From positions 10,103,508 to 10,167,507 of the forward strand of contig CM049313.1 in assembly GCA_026874595.1 (NCBI GenBank): a stretch of DNA of 64,000 bases. Direction: 5' to 3'. A program made the translations under genes and the position numbers. Positions 46,775-59,334 of the stretch are shown here, piece after piece. Every line of letters begins with the position of its first letter. Position 1 is the first letter of the stretch. The stretch is from Sipunculus nudus. Taxonomy: Eukaryota; Annelida; Sipuncula; Golfingiida; Sipunculidae. A model generated the notes under the pieces. The model made no database searches, had not been told where the DNA came from, and worked only from the letters and a program-made list of their open reading frames with translations.

Positions 46775-47804
46775 ATGGCGGAGGTATGCTGTCCGTGAAT
46801 GCTTTCTACTTTTTAATGTCACGCACTAATTTCCCCCTGCCATCTACACCCACTCCGTAGAATACAATAGACAATAAAACGGTAACAACAAATACTACTT
46901 AAACACCGATAATCAGGTTTCAGTTTCGTCATATGGATGAGAAAGCAACATGCATCGACAACATGCAACCCCTTAACAAGTCTTTTATTTGTCTCTAAAA
47001 TGCACAGCCCCACCCATATCTCTGTAATTGATTTCTATTCTATGTAAAACCACAACAAAGCAGCGCATTAAAACTATTTGTGAAGCACGGCTGCGAGAAA
47101 CAGTCATAATCTGCAATGTAAAGCTCGCGTGACCCAAATGTAATATATCTGGATCAACAACAAAAAACTCTGCATGCCTGCCCTAATTATTTTTTGCAGC
47201 CATCAGTGGTCTGCTTAATTCAAACTACACTTTGTAATGCAGTAAAAAAGCAACCAACAAAAAAGCAATCTACAGAAATAATCCCCCGCACGTTATATAT
47301 AACTTTTTTTTAAATAGTCCTGTGATCAAGAACTCAACCAGAGTTTGTCGAAGTGTGTCAATAATGCACGGATGGAAACGATTTTTTCCCTGCATGCCTT
47401 ACCTTATATTGTCCTCGCGGATATTACAAAATTTAATTTCAAGCCAAACATGACCGCAGCTAAAGAGTTTTTTGGAAAGATTGAAGATGTAATATACCGT
47501 CAAATGCATCAGTTCTACCTCTGGTACAGAATCGGACGAAAACAGGTACATTTAAATAGGAGAGGCACACACATGTATAAATGAACACTCTTTTCTTCGT
47601 TTTCGGTTATTATGCTGCTCTCGGCTAACTCGGTTTGATGTGGGTACTTTGTATAATTTCTACCAATTTGTAATATATCGTTTTTAAGAGTAAAATATAA
47701 GGATATTAGGATTAAATAATAATACCTCCGCCAGGTGGCATTAAATATTATACTTTGTCTGTCTGCAGATTTACGTCAGAAGTACTGAACAAAAGTTTGT
47801 TTAA
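46775..47804 (+). CDS. possible small protein, 90 aa, three exons
   Basis: Proposed exons: 46775-46783 (ATGGCGGAG, then gtatgc), 47318-47545 and 47769-47804 (stop TAA). All junctions are phase 0 and the CDS totals 273 nt. The middle exon follows a good pyrimidine tract (aactttttttttaaatag) and ends AAACAG/gtacat. It encodes 76 residues starting SCDQELNQSLSKCVNNARME with FNFKPNMTAAKEFFGKIED further on, a compact helical-looking protein without a signal peptide. The tiny first exon is chosen for its start context and donor. The last exon (IYVRSTEQKFV) lies in a dispersed repeat (47725-48225), so the natural C-terminus may differ. I do not recognise the family. Confidence 0.4.
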
Positions 47805-48225
47805 TTTTATGGAGCGAACAATCTGATTCACCATAAACAATAATTCAAAGAATACCATTCTTTTGTAGTATACGGCTGTTTCATAAAAATAAGCCTATAC
47901 TGATACGTGATACTAGGTGCTTTATTCTGGATATGGGGTTTTGAACTGTGACAGCACTGTATACATTACAATATTATGTGAGTCTTGCCGGGGCTTTGAT
48001 GTCTCCGAACCATCTTGTTTCTTTATATTATGGGAGCTTTTTTTCTCATGAACAATCAATTTGTAACGATTCTCAAAAATAAAATCCTCTGGATTAAGGA
48101 TCATGGAGAGGGCTTTGAATTTCACTGTATAATTATGTTGCTTTGGCGGAGGTATGCGCTTTACTGGGAGCTTTCTAGTTCCTTTATTGCAGTCCCGGAT
48201 GTTGCCTACGCAATTTAATTGCAAA
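47725..48225. repeat. dispersed repeat R5, copy 1
   Basis: The left part has TACCTCCGCCAGGTGG and GTCTGTCTGCAGATTTACG; the right part has TTTGGCGGAGGTATGCGCTT followed by GAGCTTTCTAGTT. The CCTCCGCCA blocks face each other, so the ends are inverted. A 100-codon minus-strand frame inside (47922-48224) is attributed to the repeat. Confidence 0.5.
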
Positions 48226-48229
48226 GACT

Positions 48230-48897
<668 letters not shown>

Positions 48898-49487
48898 GGA
48901 AAAGAATATTTTTAAATTCGTGGATTTATTTAAAAAAGGTGCCCTAAACAACGCATCTGGATACCCCTACCCTTATTGAAGATAAGTCGACGCCACCGAT
49001 CAGGCTGTCCGGACACGAGCCGGATTTGTCTCATCACAAAACGTTAGATTCGGATTCGCTCTGCTGCTCTGCATCACACCTGTAGTTTCCGCAACAAGAG
49101 CCGGGTGTGCTTTAAGATTAATTGACACAACAAAAGTGTGTGATCACTCTTAAACAGTACCGGATTTAGATATGACCGGATTTTGGCCTCCTGTCGAAGA
49201 ATTTAAATTTACTATTTATTTTAGTTCGTGTGTTTAGATAAATCACGGGCGAACCGAGGCAAAAATGAACTGTCAGCTAAAATTTTTGATTCAGGAACAT
49301 ATTGATGGGAGAGTGAAAAGTCGCCCTTGAGTTCACTATCCTATGTTCAGTTGCTTAGTAACATAGAAAAAAAATAAACAATTCACAAAAGATCTGCATT
49401 AAAATGTATGAACCTTGTTTTATTCAGTTAATGTTCTACTTTTATTGAATAAATAGGAAGGGAACTAAATTTCCTTTCTCATGATTA

Positions 49488-49830
49488 GGCGTCAATAAAA
49501 CTACAAATCTGCATTCTAATGAATGCAAGCCTCCACCATTCACGGGTATCCCATTGTCCCAGGTTCATTCGCGCATAAGTGACTGTACAAATATTCTTTG
49601 ATGAAGTTTCTGGGTCCGGATCATACGCTGGATCCTCACCAAACTGTAATCGATTCTTCATTGACCCATTTCCCAAATGCCCTGAAAATTTCAAGTGATT
49701 CCGTTCTTGATTGCATGAGTTTAGTTGTGAACAAACAAACACACAAATACACACGAATGGGAATGAATTCATAACCTCCCGGTTGTTTGATTTCCGGGAT
49801 AAATGTCGGGTTTTCACTTCAGCTCTCACT
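49488..49830 (-). repeat. dispersed repeat R5-like segment
   Basis: The minus strand carries GTGGAGGCTTGCATTCAT at one end and GTTTGTTTGTTCACAACTAA at the other, with CAGTTTGGTGAGGATCCAGC between. The TGGAGG-type end resembles the R5 right end. A 114-codon frame across it is treated as repeat-derived. Confidence 0.4.
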
Positions 49831-50089
49831 TTTCTATTTCGGATAAATGATTTGTTTTCGGATGAACGGTGCTTGGATTAACGGTGCTCTTCCCTATGCT
49901 ACATTTGTCTGAAAGCTTATATTGTGTTCATGTTTTTTTCTCTCATTAATGGGTACACTATACAGTGATTGTCCATATGTCATTACCCGTATTCTAGTTT
50001 TCATTTAGTTGATAGACGGGTCGAATTGTGGTATGGGCTTCGTTCGTCCCTGGGTCCGTCCGTAAATTTTAGTTACGCCACAACAACGT

Positions 50090-50345
50090 ACCAGAGATTT
50101 GATGGATATCACAAAACTCTTATAAAATATGACTCAATAGATCTCGCCTTAGGTCAATTCTCGGTAAAAAACCATACATAATTCATGAGGTCAGAGGTCA
50201 CCAGGCTTCTTTGTGGTGTTGCCGAGATAACTTGCCAGGAATATGATGGATTTCGATAAAACTCATCAGAAATATGTATCAACAAAATATATCGCCCGGG
50301 ATCGACACCGGCAATATGCAGCAGACTTACTGAGGTCAGACTTTG
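50090..50345 (+). repeat. dispersed repeat R2
   Basis: Contains CACAAAACTCTTATAAAATA, GAGGTCAGAGGTCACCAGG (50187-50205) and GATGGATTTCGATAAAACTC. The same motif order occurs in intron 3 at 22290-22560. Confidence 0.6.
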
Positions 50346-50467
50346 GTGGCGCCGGGAAGTCTTAGTCTTGCCAAAAAAAATTGATGTATATTCTTTAAAA
50401 TCACAGTAATATAAATATTCACCAATAGAATATGTAACCTGAATTCAATTCTCGTCAAACTCTCGCA

Positions 50468-50896
50468 TACTGTGGTTGGCTTCATATTCGCGAGGCTGAA
50501 ATTTCGCGATTTTTCAATTTTTAATGTTTCGCGAGGGTTTCATTTTCGCGATCTCACCAGAACCCAAATATTTGGTAAAGCCATACCTATGTGTGTTATA
50601 AAATGAGAATAAGTCATGAGTTAGTGATATTTTTCTCATATAACGATGGGCCCGAACACAAAGCACAGGTAGTTAAGTTCAAATTAAGGGGAACGTTTTC
50701 CCTATACCTGCATGGATGTAACTTATTATAACAATTCTCATTGCTCTTATCTATTCCCATACAAATATTGGCTACATTAAATAAGAAGGACGTAATCCAT
50801 TGGTCAATTATTCCCGAGGGTTTCATTTTCCCGATTATTTCCCATTCGCGAATATCGCGAAATTAAAACCCTCGCGAACAAAAAGGCAACAACAGT
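50468..50896. mobile_element. MITE-like element with CG-rich inverted ends, copy 2
   Basis: The start TACTGTGGTTGG with ATATTCGCGAGGCTGAAATT matches the reverse complement of the right end of the element at 1210-1634. The end GCGAAATTAAAACCCTCGCG with CAACAACAGTA matches the reverse complement of its left end. Length 429 bp against 425 bp; inverted relative orientation. Confidence 0.75.
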
Positions 50897-51059
50897 ATTT
50901 AATGAGGCCTGAAGTCACAAGGAATATAGGCCGGAGTTTAATCTACACTTATACGGTGCATCTGTTTCTTATTTTACATTTATTTGGGTGGAAATAACCG
51001 AGTTTAAGTGAATCACGACTGTGTAGTACAATCTAGCCGAGACAACCCGACTCAGTAGG

Positions 51060-51262
51060 CAATGATAATTAATCTGGTCGTCATGTCAGAGGGTCGATAT
51101 GACGCTAGGTACAATCTCCCCATTAAGCACGCAGAGCGCTTACCCTGGGTTTGGGCGAACCGTAAAAAAAACTCCAATCTCACCGCTCCTCGGCTGATAT
51201 TCGAACTCACAATCTCCCGGCTTTGAGGCCTGTGCTCTATCCCATGACCACGGAAGCCTATG
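51060..51262 (-). repeat. tRNA-derived SINE
   Basis: On the minus strand 51258-51183 reads as a tRNA-like head: GGCTTCCGTGG, box A-like TGGTCATGGGATAGAGCA, an anticodon-arm-like AGGCCTCAAAGCC and a box B-like GTGAGTTCGAATATC. An acceptor-like GAGGAGC follows. The T-stem does not pair well, so it is not a functional tRNA gene. A SINE body follows to about 51060. Confidence 0.7.
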
Positions 51263-52347
51263 CGGTGACTTCATAATATTTGTCAGAGCTTGTTATTTGC
51301 TGAGTATCAAAACTGCCATATTTTTTTCATTTCAGCTTAAAATCATCAGCATTTACCAAGAAAGATTTTTAATAAAAAAGTCATTTGTGAAGCCATAGGT
51401 AATGGGGTCTAAAATCTACAATTCACCTGTAGAATTAATGTCATTTCTGGCTTATTCTGCGGAAACATTAATAAACTGGAGGTAACTCAAATAAAGAACA
51501 GATCTCATAACGCCTCAGTGTTGGCTGTATGAGCTGGTATACCTACTAACTGCTAGTAAACACGTTAAACATGCGACAATGTTGACAAACAAACAAAATA
51601 TGTATTATTAGGTGGCCGGTTGCATGAGTGCGGAAGTTAAAAAGGTCAGCTGGTGCCAAAGCTCTTTACAAATCTATGACTCGTGTGACTTGTCACCATA
51701 TGTACTTGTTGAATGTGTTTTGATCCTTTTCCCAAATGTCATAAACACGTATACAATCAAACCAAACAGCCTGCAGGCTGAGTGAAAACCAAGGATGAAC
51801 AAGATATATTAAATTAATTAAATTATTATTACTTAAAAGAGCAATTAGTTTGCAAAGCACTGGACTGTAATTTAAAAGCATGACAGATTAACTTGACAGG
51901 TTAATGACAATCTTAGGTTGCCCCTTTGACAGCCCTGTCGGGTTGTCAAATAGATATTTTGACAACTTGGGTTATTGTTTTAGATACACCCATTTGACAA
52001 CCTTAAACTTGTCGATTTGACAACCCTATGTTTTCAGTGTGTGTGCGATGGGACCGGCATTCTCTGGTCTATTGTTATAGAGATTAAGGAATTATTTCTA
52101 TTAAACAAACATCAGATACCGGATTTAGTCACTGAAGGCATCTAAAACTGTCGAGGTAACATATATACAGATAATATGTTAAATGTTTCTCGTGAAAAGT
52201 TTAAAAGAAACCAATAAAACATTAAAATTGATATGCACTTATACATTTTTATTAAATATGAGACTTACCATGATTGTGTACATACTGTGTTCTTGTAACA
52301 GATTATTGGTGCATATTGCGCTCTTATAAGTATATACACGAGGCTTA
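51263..52347. other. intergenic, with a TTTGACAACC cluster
   Basis: Between about 51925 and 52035 the motif TTTGACAACC and its complement GGTTGTCAAA occur five times in both orientations. The rest shows no feature. Confidence 0.45.
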
Positions 52348-52577
52348 TTCTAGTAACAACCCACTTACTGCTCAGTTAAGTCCTATTACAGTAACAACTC
52401 ACTCACTGCTCAGTTAAGACAGACTTTATAACAACTCACTCACTAATCAGTACAGACTGACTAAAGTAACAACTCACTCACTGTTCAGTTAAGACCTATT
52501 ACAGTAACAACCACTCAGTGCTCAGTTAAGACTTATTACAATAACAACTCACTCACTACCTACTTAAGACTTATTAC
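52348..52577. repeat. 38-39 bp minisatellite, about six units
   Basis: Six tandem units follow the pattern AGTAACAACTCACTCACTGC then TCAGTTAAGAC and a TATTAC spacer, with point changes and one shortened unit. The array lies downstream of the polyadenylation signal of the minus-strand gene. Confidence 0.88.
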
Positions 52578-52732
52578 AGTAAGTAAGTTATCAATTTTCA
52601 ACTTTCACTATCCTCTCAAATCTTATTTCTTCCCGAAATCACCGTTCTTCCGGGTTTCTTTTTTATATCCATTATTCACGCAATTCATCTCAGCTCTCCA
52701 GAATCAACCAAGCCAACCCTGGATAAAACGAA

Positions 52733-52738
52733 TTTATT
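52733..52738 (-). terminator. polyadenylation signal AATAAA
   Basis: AATAAA on the minus strand, about 285 bp after the stop codon of the secreted glycoprotein gene; suitable to end its transcript. Confidence 0.5.
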
Positions 52739-53022
52739 TGGACTATCATAAATTCTACCATATCGGAACAAGGTTTGCTGAAATGACAAGAATTTCTCGA
52801 AAAATCGTAGCAAACATACGTCCCGATGCCTCATAACACCTTTTACGGGTTGAGGAGCATAAACTGATATGTCCTAGTATTACTGTTTTCGCAGAAATCA
52901 CTCTGCTACATAGTCCGGGAAAAAGCGCTGCACATCCATATATTAGTGTCATAAAAGATTTGCGGCAAAACCCAAACCTTGTAATTTTTTGTATCCAGAA
53001 TAATCCATTTTTGGTGATATTT

Positions 53023-53847
53023 TTAACCGACATTTTGAATGATAAAATGGCCATAAACAGGTAATTTTCTACCGAAGGCCGAACGCGTGTCGTTTACACA
53101 GTCAACGGAACCACAGAGGGAACCAAAGGTCTTTTCATCAGAGAGTAGAACCAGAGTGGTGTCGTTTGAAGGTTGGTTGTCGTAAACAGACGGCAGAGGA
53201 AACATAATAAACTGATACAGATCACTGATGAGTACGTAATAGGTTTCTGTGATGTTGTCATTGGAAACGCGTACAGCGCATGTCGCCGTGGTGTTGGCTG
53301 GGATTGTTTCCGGGACTGTTGCGTTGAGCTGCTCGCAGGGGACTGTCTCGAAAGACTGACTCTTAGCTAACATTCCTTTTGCGCCAAAGGTGTGGTTTGC
53401 CAAGGCCCCGGTAGTTATATTTTCATTAATATTCTCCAGTGAACTTTGTTGGGCTCGTAGGAAAGCATAATGTGGTTCGCTCATTATCCCAATCGGAATA
53501 CGCGGAGCTCTGCTATAGCCGCCATTATACTGATTTACTTGTCCATCTGGGGAAAAAAGGCATATGGTTAATAAAAGATGTAGATATACCAACGTCAAGA
53601 TATTGAATATAGGCCTATAAATATAAAAAATACACATATAAGCAGGTATATACAGCGATTATCCATGATTATGTTTGATGTAAAAATGATTCTATTTTAA
53701 GACTCTAAGGTCAAGATTGAATGTCATGCAATCTTTTTAATTCATGATTTATATGAATGTGGTCCGCATTATACTTTCTTAATGAAAATAAACCGAAATA
53801 CTTTAAAATCATTGGCACCAAAAACAGGTAACGGCAACACACACACA

Positions 53848-53905
<58 letters not shown>

Positions 53906-55696
53906 AATTTTCAAATTATCATGACAATCAGGCTAATATTAGGTGGTTAAGATTTTAGTTATTACCAAAAGCAGGTCTAAGTAGAAAAGAAAGGGGAGGG
54001 AAATAAAAAAAAGACACATACTATGAGCCACAGCGGCTATGATGTAGTTTCTCTCATCCCAGCTCAGAAATTTGAATGCCACCTTTACACTTTTAATGAA
54101 TCTTAACACTGATGGCAGAAGTGCTGTTTGAACCACACAGAATACGCTGTTGGCAAGGTCAAGGTCGGTCATGATAAAAACCAACGTTTGACTGAAGACG
54201 TAGTATCGTTTGGCTGAAGGCAGGTAGAGGGCGTCGTCTACTCGTATCAATCCTGTTGAAGTGTCGTTTGTTGGTTGACAGTCACCCTCTTTATTACTTT
54301 GGATCTGAAAAAAATAAGTTTAAATCGCTAAAACAGGCAATACTTTCGTTAGCTCCTTAAAGGAGGTTAAATTGTCAAAGTTGGTTGATCCTCGCCCTCT
54401 TCTTTTTCACTGGATCTGAAATAAAAGACTAAAGTATCCTTCCACCAGAGGTCGTTTCTACTTAAAACGTTTAGGCACTGTAGGACGGCCGGGCCTGCTT
54501 TAAAAATTTGAAAACAAAATTTGTTACATTTCAAGGAAACATCTTCTGTTTACATTTCACATGCTTACAAAATAACACCTTTTCCGTGAAGTCCTTACCA
54601 CAGAACCACTTATATTCATGTAATTTGCCTTTAACCAATTCTTATCAGATGTATTTTAACCTTGCCTTGAATACATTAGCCTATTTGCTAAGTCCGCTGG
54701 TGTTAGACTCTCTAACGTAAGAGGGCCAAAATGGCGGTAATTTTTACCAAATACACAACTCTTTTCACTACATTACAAGTGGTCAAGCAACCTCCGCACA
54801 GGGAAAGATCTATTGAGACAAGGCTAAGCCACTTCAATTACTTGTCAGGTGTTATCTCAGCGCTATAATGAAAATCAAACAATAATCCTGAAACTGATAG
54901 GCTGCGCATGATCGCCATTAATATATATTATTATTATGCACCCTAAACGGAGTCTTGTTATCTGGATATTTCTGCTTTATTCGAATAAATTATTTATTAT
55001 AAACTGATAACTACTGAGCGATCATGGGGAATCGGATATAGTGTATACGACCTTGGGAATAAGATCAACGTATAAAATAAAAATCAGGTTAAAATTCATG
55101 AACCAGGACAAATATCGTGCCTTCATTTCAGCTTTAGTGAAGAGACGTGTTGGAGATCTAGCGCAAACAGAAAATGGTAGAATAAAGAAAAAGAAAAAAG
55201 AAAAATGGAAACCGATGGCTTTTGCACTCGGGGGGGGGGGGGGGCTGAAAACCCATAAGAAATTGCTACCCATATTTGAATATAGAAATAAACTCATCAG
55301 CCCCTTACAAGCCCCCCCCCCCCCGTCCTGAGGGGATTTAATAAAAGTTATTTAATAAAAGTCTTTACTCACCACAGGAGTCATCCTTTCTCTGCTGAAG
55401 TCTGTGTCCGTGTTTGGCTGTGGTCGGTGCACTTGTGCTTGTATTCGGTAGTAGTAACAGTGCCCGGGACCGTTTCCGCTTGGAAAATTATACACAACAC
55501 AACGTTCTGTGGACATGCACCAGAGAGCACAGTCTTCCACCGAACCTGCTTTCTTATACATCACCTCACAATTCTCTGGATCCACGTAGGTCAACAGTTC
55601 TTCTGACGTCATGCTTCCAATGCTGTATACGTCACCGAAAGCGCGGTAACACAGACTGAGAAGCAGGCACAGACACGCCGAGCATCGTGTACCCAT
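53023..55696 (-). CDS. secreted PAN/apple-like glycoprotein, 376 aa, three exons
   Basis: Exons on the minus strand: 55696-55373, 54304-54022, 53546-53023. Introns are GT-AG; phases 0 and 1 match; CDS 1131 nt, stop TAA. Residues 1-21 are a signal peptide (MGTRCSACLCLLLSLCYRAFG). The first exon then has cysteines at 43, 56, 60, 66 and 80 in the context EDCALWCMSTERCVVYNFPS and HCYYY, the look of a PAN/apple-type domain. Exons 2 and 3 hold six more cysteines and eight N-glycosylation sequons (such as NDT, NIT, NHT, NAT). No transmembrane segment or GPI signal is obvious, so secretion is likely. A 5' UTR intron is possible: a tcctag acceptor lies about 45 bp before the ATG. The function is unknown. 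A likely paralogue lies at 63388-63964 on the same strand. Confidence 0.8.
53850..53902. repeat. (TA)n microsatellite in intron 2
   Basis: About 50 bp of TA preceded by a short (CA)n, within the second intron of the secreted glycoprotein gene. Confidence 0.95.
54381..54430 (-). pseudogene. degenerate duplicate of the exon 2 start
   Basis: On the minus strand a second acceptor-like stretch (cttttatttcag) is followed by ATCCAGTGAAAAAGAAGAGG and GATCAACCAAC. This matches the true exon 2 start (cag/ATCCAAAGTAATAAAGAGGG ... GTCAACCAAC) 110 bp away. The second codon triplet is followed by TGA, so it cannot be used in frame. Confidence 0.6.
55021..55330. repeat. repeat R6 in intron 1, copy 1
   Basis: TACGACCTTGGGAATAAGAT, AGCGCAAACAGAAAATG and ATAGAAATAAACTCA landmarks recur in the same order at about 62835-63120. 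It includes poly-G (55230-55243) and poly-C (55312-55325) tracts. Confidence 0.7.
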
Positions 55697-57729
55697 CGTG
55701 AAGGTTATGGAGATGAAAACTGCCAGAGACCCTCAGTCTAGGAAAACGAGCCTATAAAAATAGAAAATTAATAGAATAAAAAGGGTTTCGTTTTCTTTTG
55801 TTTTCCCTAACTCTACTGCGAATGACGCCGTGACAACACGACACAGCAGGCATTTATGCTGGGCTGGAAAGCCAAACTTGAGTCGTGATACAAGCCATAT
55901 CGAGGAATGCATCGCCGTGGTTTTCTACGATGTTGCATTCATATATTGGTAAATAGCCCATAATCTTAACATTAGGCTACGAATGACGAAATTAACACAC
56001 AAGAATACATGTGAACTAGCAAACCAAAACTGAAACTCTATATAGCGTCATTTTTTGTATCGCGTTCAAGCTTGCTATCGTACAGTTATCCGTGCGAACC
56101 ATGATTGTGTTCATGCGGTAAAAAAAATCAGCAAACATACGGAGGGATTAACCAATATGCTGAATAAAGCGGATTTTTTTTTTGCTCATGTTAGGTGTTA
56201 TTAGAAAGTATACTATAAAGGCTAACGATTGGTCTGGTTTATTTTAGGTGACAGCGTACTTGTAGGCCATGAGGCGCTTTCAGAAATGACGAAAATATTT
56301 GCATCCTTACAGAACCTTAAAATACGTTCCTCGCTGAAGGATGTAATGGCACTCTGACAGCCAGTACGCTGGTCATAGACTCACTTCCGACAGAGGGCCG
56401 AATGGCACTATTGCGGAGCAGGGTGCCGTGACGAGTCCATCCCCAGAGCGTTCTTCCGAGGTTCTACTGCTCATGGTCACCAAACTCTCCCTGCAGATAG
56501 TACTCACTTAAACTGTCATCGCAGTTAAATATTTCCGTGCCCTTTCAAACCCCGGTCTCGTAGAATTTTCCGAGTCAAAACTGCTAACGTGGGCTGCCCT
56601 TATGCATACAGACTAAAAAACAAATGTCGCAAGTCGCAAGTCGGAACTAAGGGCCGGTATACTGCTAGAAAAATAATATGAAAGCTGTATCTCAAGATAC
56701 CATACGTATCGCAATACTTCACGAACGATACAATACCTGATACGACGCGTATGCAGTGTATTTTAGTATGTTTATATAGAGCGACGTCCTTACGCCATCT
56801 CGTAAAATTTATTCCAAACCAAAAATAAAATTAAATATTCACCATGCCATTTGTCTTTAGCCTATGGAATAATCGTGCAATCATGTATCTAACCCGTTGC
56901 TTATACTGGATTACTCATGCGGCAGTTGGCAACTCAGATGCTATTTAACACCTTTCTGACAAATATTTATTTGTCACTTTTCTTGGCTTATATTAACTGT
57001 TGGACATTTTTTTGTGAATAATATTATATCGCCATGTTTCGGCTCACTGGTGTATCTTTGCAGGGTTAATTTTATCATAATATTTTTTGTACACTTGACT
57101 GTGACCACCAATCACTATATAACTATCAGTCATTTCATGAAATTACTGAAAATGGTTATATTTATACAAAATGCCTGACTCAAATCAGGCAATCCTTATA
57201 TAGTAGACCTAGTTGTGGCTCTGTTGTGTTTACAACAGAGAAACAACTTGGTCTAATCCTGAGAGTAGGGGAAAAAGTAAGATATGAGCAGATATTTTGT
57301 AAGAAAGTTATTTTTTAGCAACTTGCTTATATATTCACAACTGAGCTTAGGATTATTAGGATATCTCATATAACTAGGGCAAAATAAGGTGAGTAGTGAG
57401 TAGCGGTAGGAAAAGCCGCAATATTTGTTTTATAGAATTCAGATAAAATTCAGATGTCTATAATAATAATACACAAAGACCGGACCTTAAAGTAATGTTG
57501 AATTCATTTTTTTAAATCCAGTCATTTGTTTAATGTCTGGGCATACATTTCTGTCAATTCATGAAATGAATAAACATTTTAGTCACGTCATGTAATGACT
57601 GGTGGTCACAGGCATAAAGCGAAATGACTGAAATACTAAGGCATTTCATGCAATGAGAGATTTCACAGATAGACTATTACATATGTACGGATGAACACTT
57701 CCCTATACCATTCTTTACAGCATGACAAG
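55697..57729. other. intergenic, 5' flank of the secreted glycoprotein gene
   Basis: A weak third copy of R3 lies at about 56470-56640. Between about 57095 and 57660 related blocks with CATGAAATGACT and GGTGGTCACAG appear in opposite orientation, suggesting an old inverted-repeat element. No exon was recognised. Confidence 0.4.
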
Positions 57730-57823
57730 GGCGGATCCAGAATTTAGGCAAATGTTACAAAGGTTACGGTGGCTGAAAAAGATGGGGTCCGGACCCCCTG
57801 GACTCCTTCCCTGGATCCGCTTC
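57730..57823. mobile_element. short fold-back element, about 95 bp
   Basis: GCGGATCCAGAATTT at the left faces CCCTGGATCCGC at the right, with GGGTCCGGACCCC as an internal palindrome. A related GGGCGGGTCCAGGATT occurs near 41608. Confidence 0.6.
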
Positions 57824-58467
57824 TGCATGAGCGGGTCCCGTGGGAAGTAGACTTCGAGGTCAATAACGGTTATTGTGTAACCCGCGTTTAAAAAAACTCT
57901 GACGGGAAGATGTTTCCTCTGGTGTTATTTACCGACGTGACAGAGTGTCCCAGTCACTCAAAAGAAAAGAGAGGGTACATTTATTGATTCGAGTCTTGTT
58001 AATTTACCGGTACTGATAGGCCGACAATTTCTCAAACAGGTTTGAAGGCACTTCAATAGTATCATTGGTATTGCTGAGATAGGCAGGCATCGATAGGCCA
58101 TTCATCTTGTATCGGGAGTTCACATGTCAGGTGTTTAAACTTCAACTGACGTCAGAGGTGCAATAATGACTTTCACTTATGTAGCTTTGTATACCAGCTG
58201 ACTGAACAGGGGCGTCCATAGGGGGGGGGGGATAGGGGGTAAATATCTCCCCAATTTTATGCAAGGGGAAATAGTGGGTGTTATCATTCCCCGCTGCTAT
58301 TCAGAGAATAATATTTATATATTTGAAATGAAATACATTAATAATTAGAATGATAGACTTTGGTTCTATTTCAGACTTTACAATGAATCATTGTAATGTT
58401 TACAATGAAAACATTATTATTTTAAATCTTATACTCAATTATAATATATTTGAAATGTGTCACACAG

Positions 58468-58469
<2 letters not shown>
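57824..58469. other. intergenic, unassigned
   Basis: A poly-G run lies near 58219-58230. Nothing else was recognised. Confidence 0.3.

Positions 58470-58533
<64 letters not shown>
58470..58533. repeat. (AT)n microsatellite
   Basis: About 64 bp of AT dinucleotides. Confidence 0.95.
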
Positions 58534-58536
<3 letters not shown>

Positions 58537-59334
58537 GCCACGTCCTACCCTCGAGAATAAATTGACGCAACTTTGACCGGGCACGATTGCGGGCAGACAT
58601 CGGGCGAATACAGGAGAAACGTATTCCATTCCAAATATAAATACAGAAGAATTCCATGAATATACAAGTACCATTACAAGCACTCAGAAACATAATTGTA
58701 TCCAATTCAAATAAAAATAGTTTAAAATGTATTCATGAATAAAATATGAATTGAAATGATAAAATATGAATTCAAAATTAAATAAAGCTTTCAAGTATCA
58801 TTCTAAAAAAAAAACAAACACAGTTTTTTGTAAATATATTCATGGTTTCATTGGCAATAATAGGCAAATGACATGGATTACATGAGTTTTCTGATCAAAA
58901 TTTATTCTTTATTCAAATCCACAGCTTTAGTGCTTGTGGTATTCGTTTTATATGTGTTTCTGAAAATGGTTTATTTAACATTCATCATTATTAAAAGTAT
59001 TCATGAATATGAATACGTTTGAAATGGATTTTAATACGAACATGCACTTGTATTTTTCAAAATTCTATTAGAATTAAGAATACTATAATAAGAGGATCAT
59101 GGACCATGACGCTCAGTGAACGCCATATTACTTGATGCCACAGGACATATAAAATAATTTATAAAAGCATTAACAGCCAATCCCTATCTTGTTTGTAAGC
59201 GCGCTTGAGCTATGTCACAGATAAGCACGGTTACGCAACACGGGCAAACACAACTAGTGCATCGTTTATTCCTAAAGCACGAACAGAATATTTGAGAAAC
59301 TCCGTCATAAATCATGGCCCCCTACTGTGAGTTA
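58534..59334. other. intergenic, AT-rich
   Basis: Many ATTCATGAATA-like motifs occur at 58650-59050. A possible minus-strand R1 end (ATGGACCATGACGCTCAGTG) lies near 59100. Confidence 0.35.

Noticed and set aside
47922-48224. 100-codon minus-strand frame
   Set aside because: It lies within the dispersed repeat R5; the frame is attributed to the repeat.
49485-49829. 114-codon minus-strand frame
   Set aside because: It coincides with a repeat-like segment with GTTTGTTTGTT and TGGAGG-type ends.
51183-51258. Functional tRNA gene
   Set aside because: T-arm pairing fails and the head continues into a SINE body.
52755-53054. 99-codon minus-strand frame downstream of the glycoprotein gene
   Set aside because: It overlaps the 3' end and 3' UTR in another frame, without its own promoter or splice sites.
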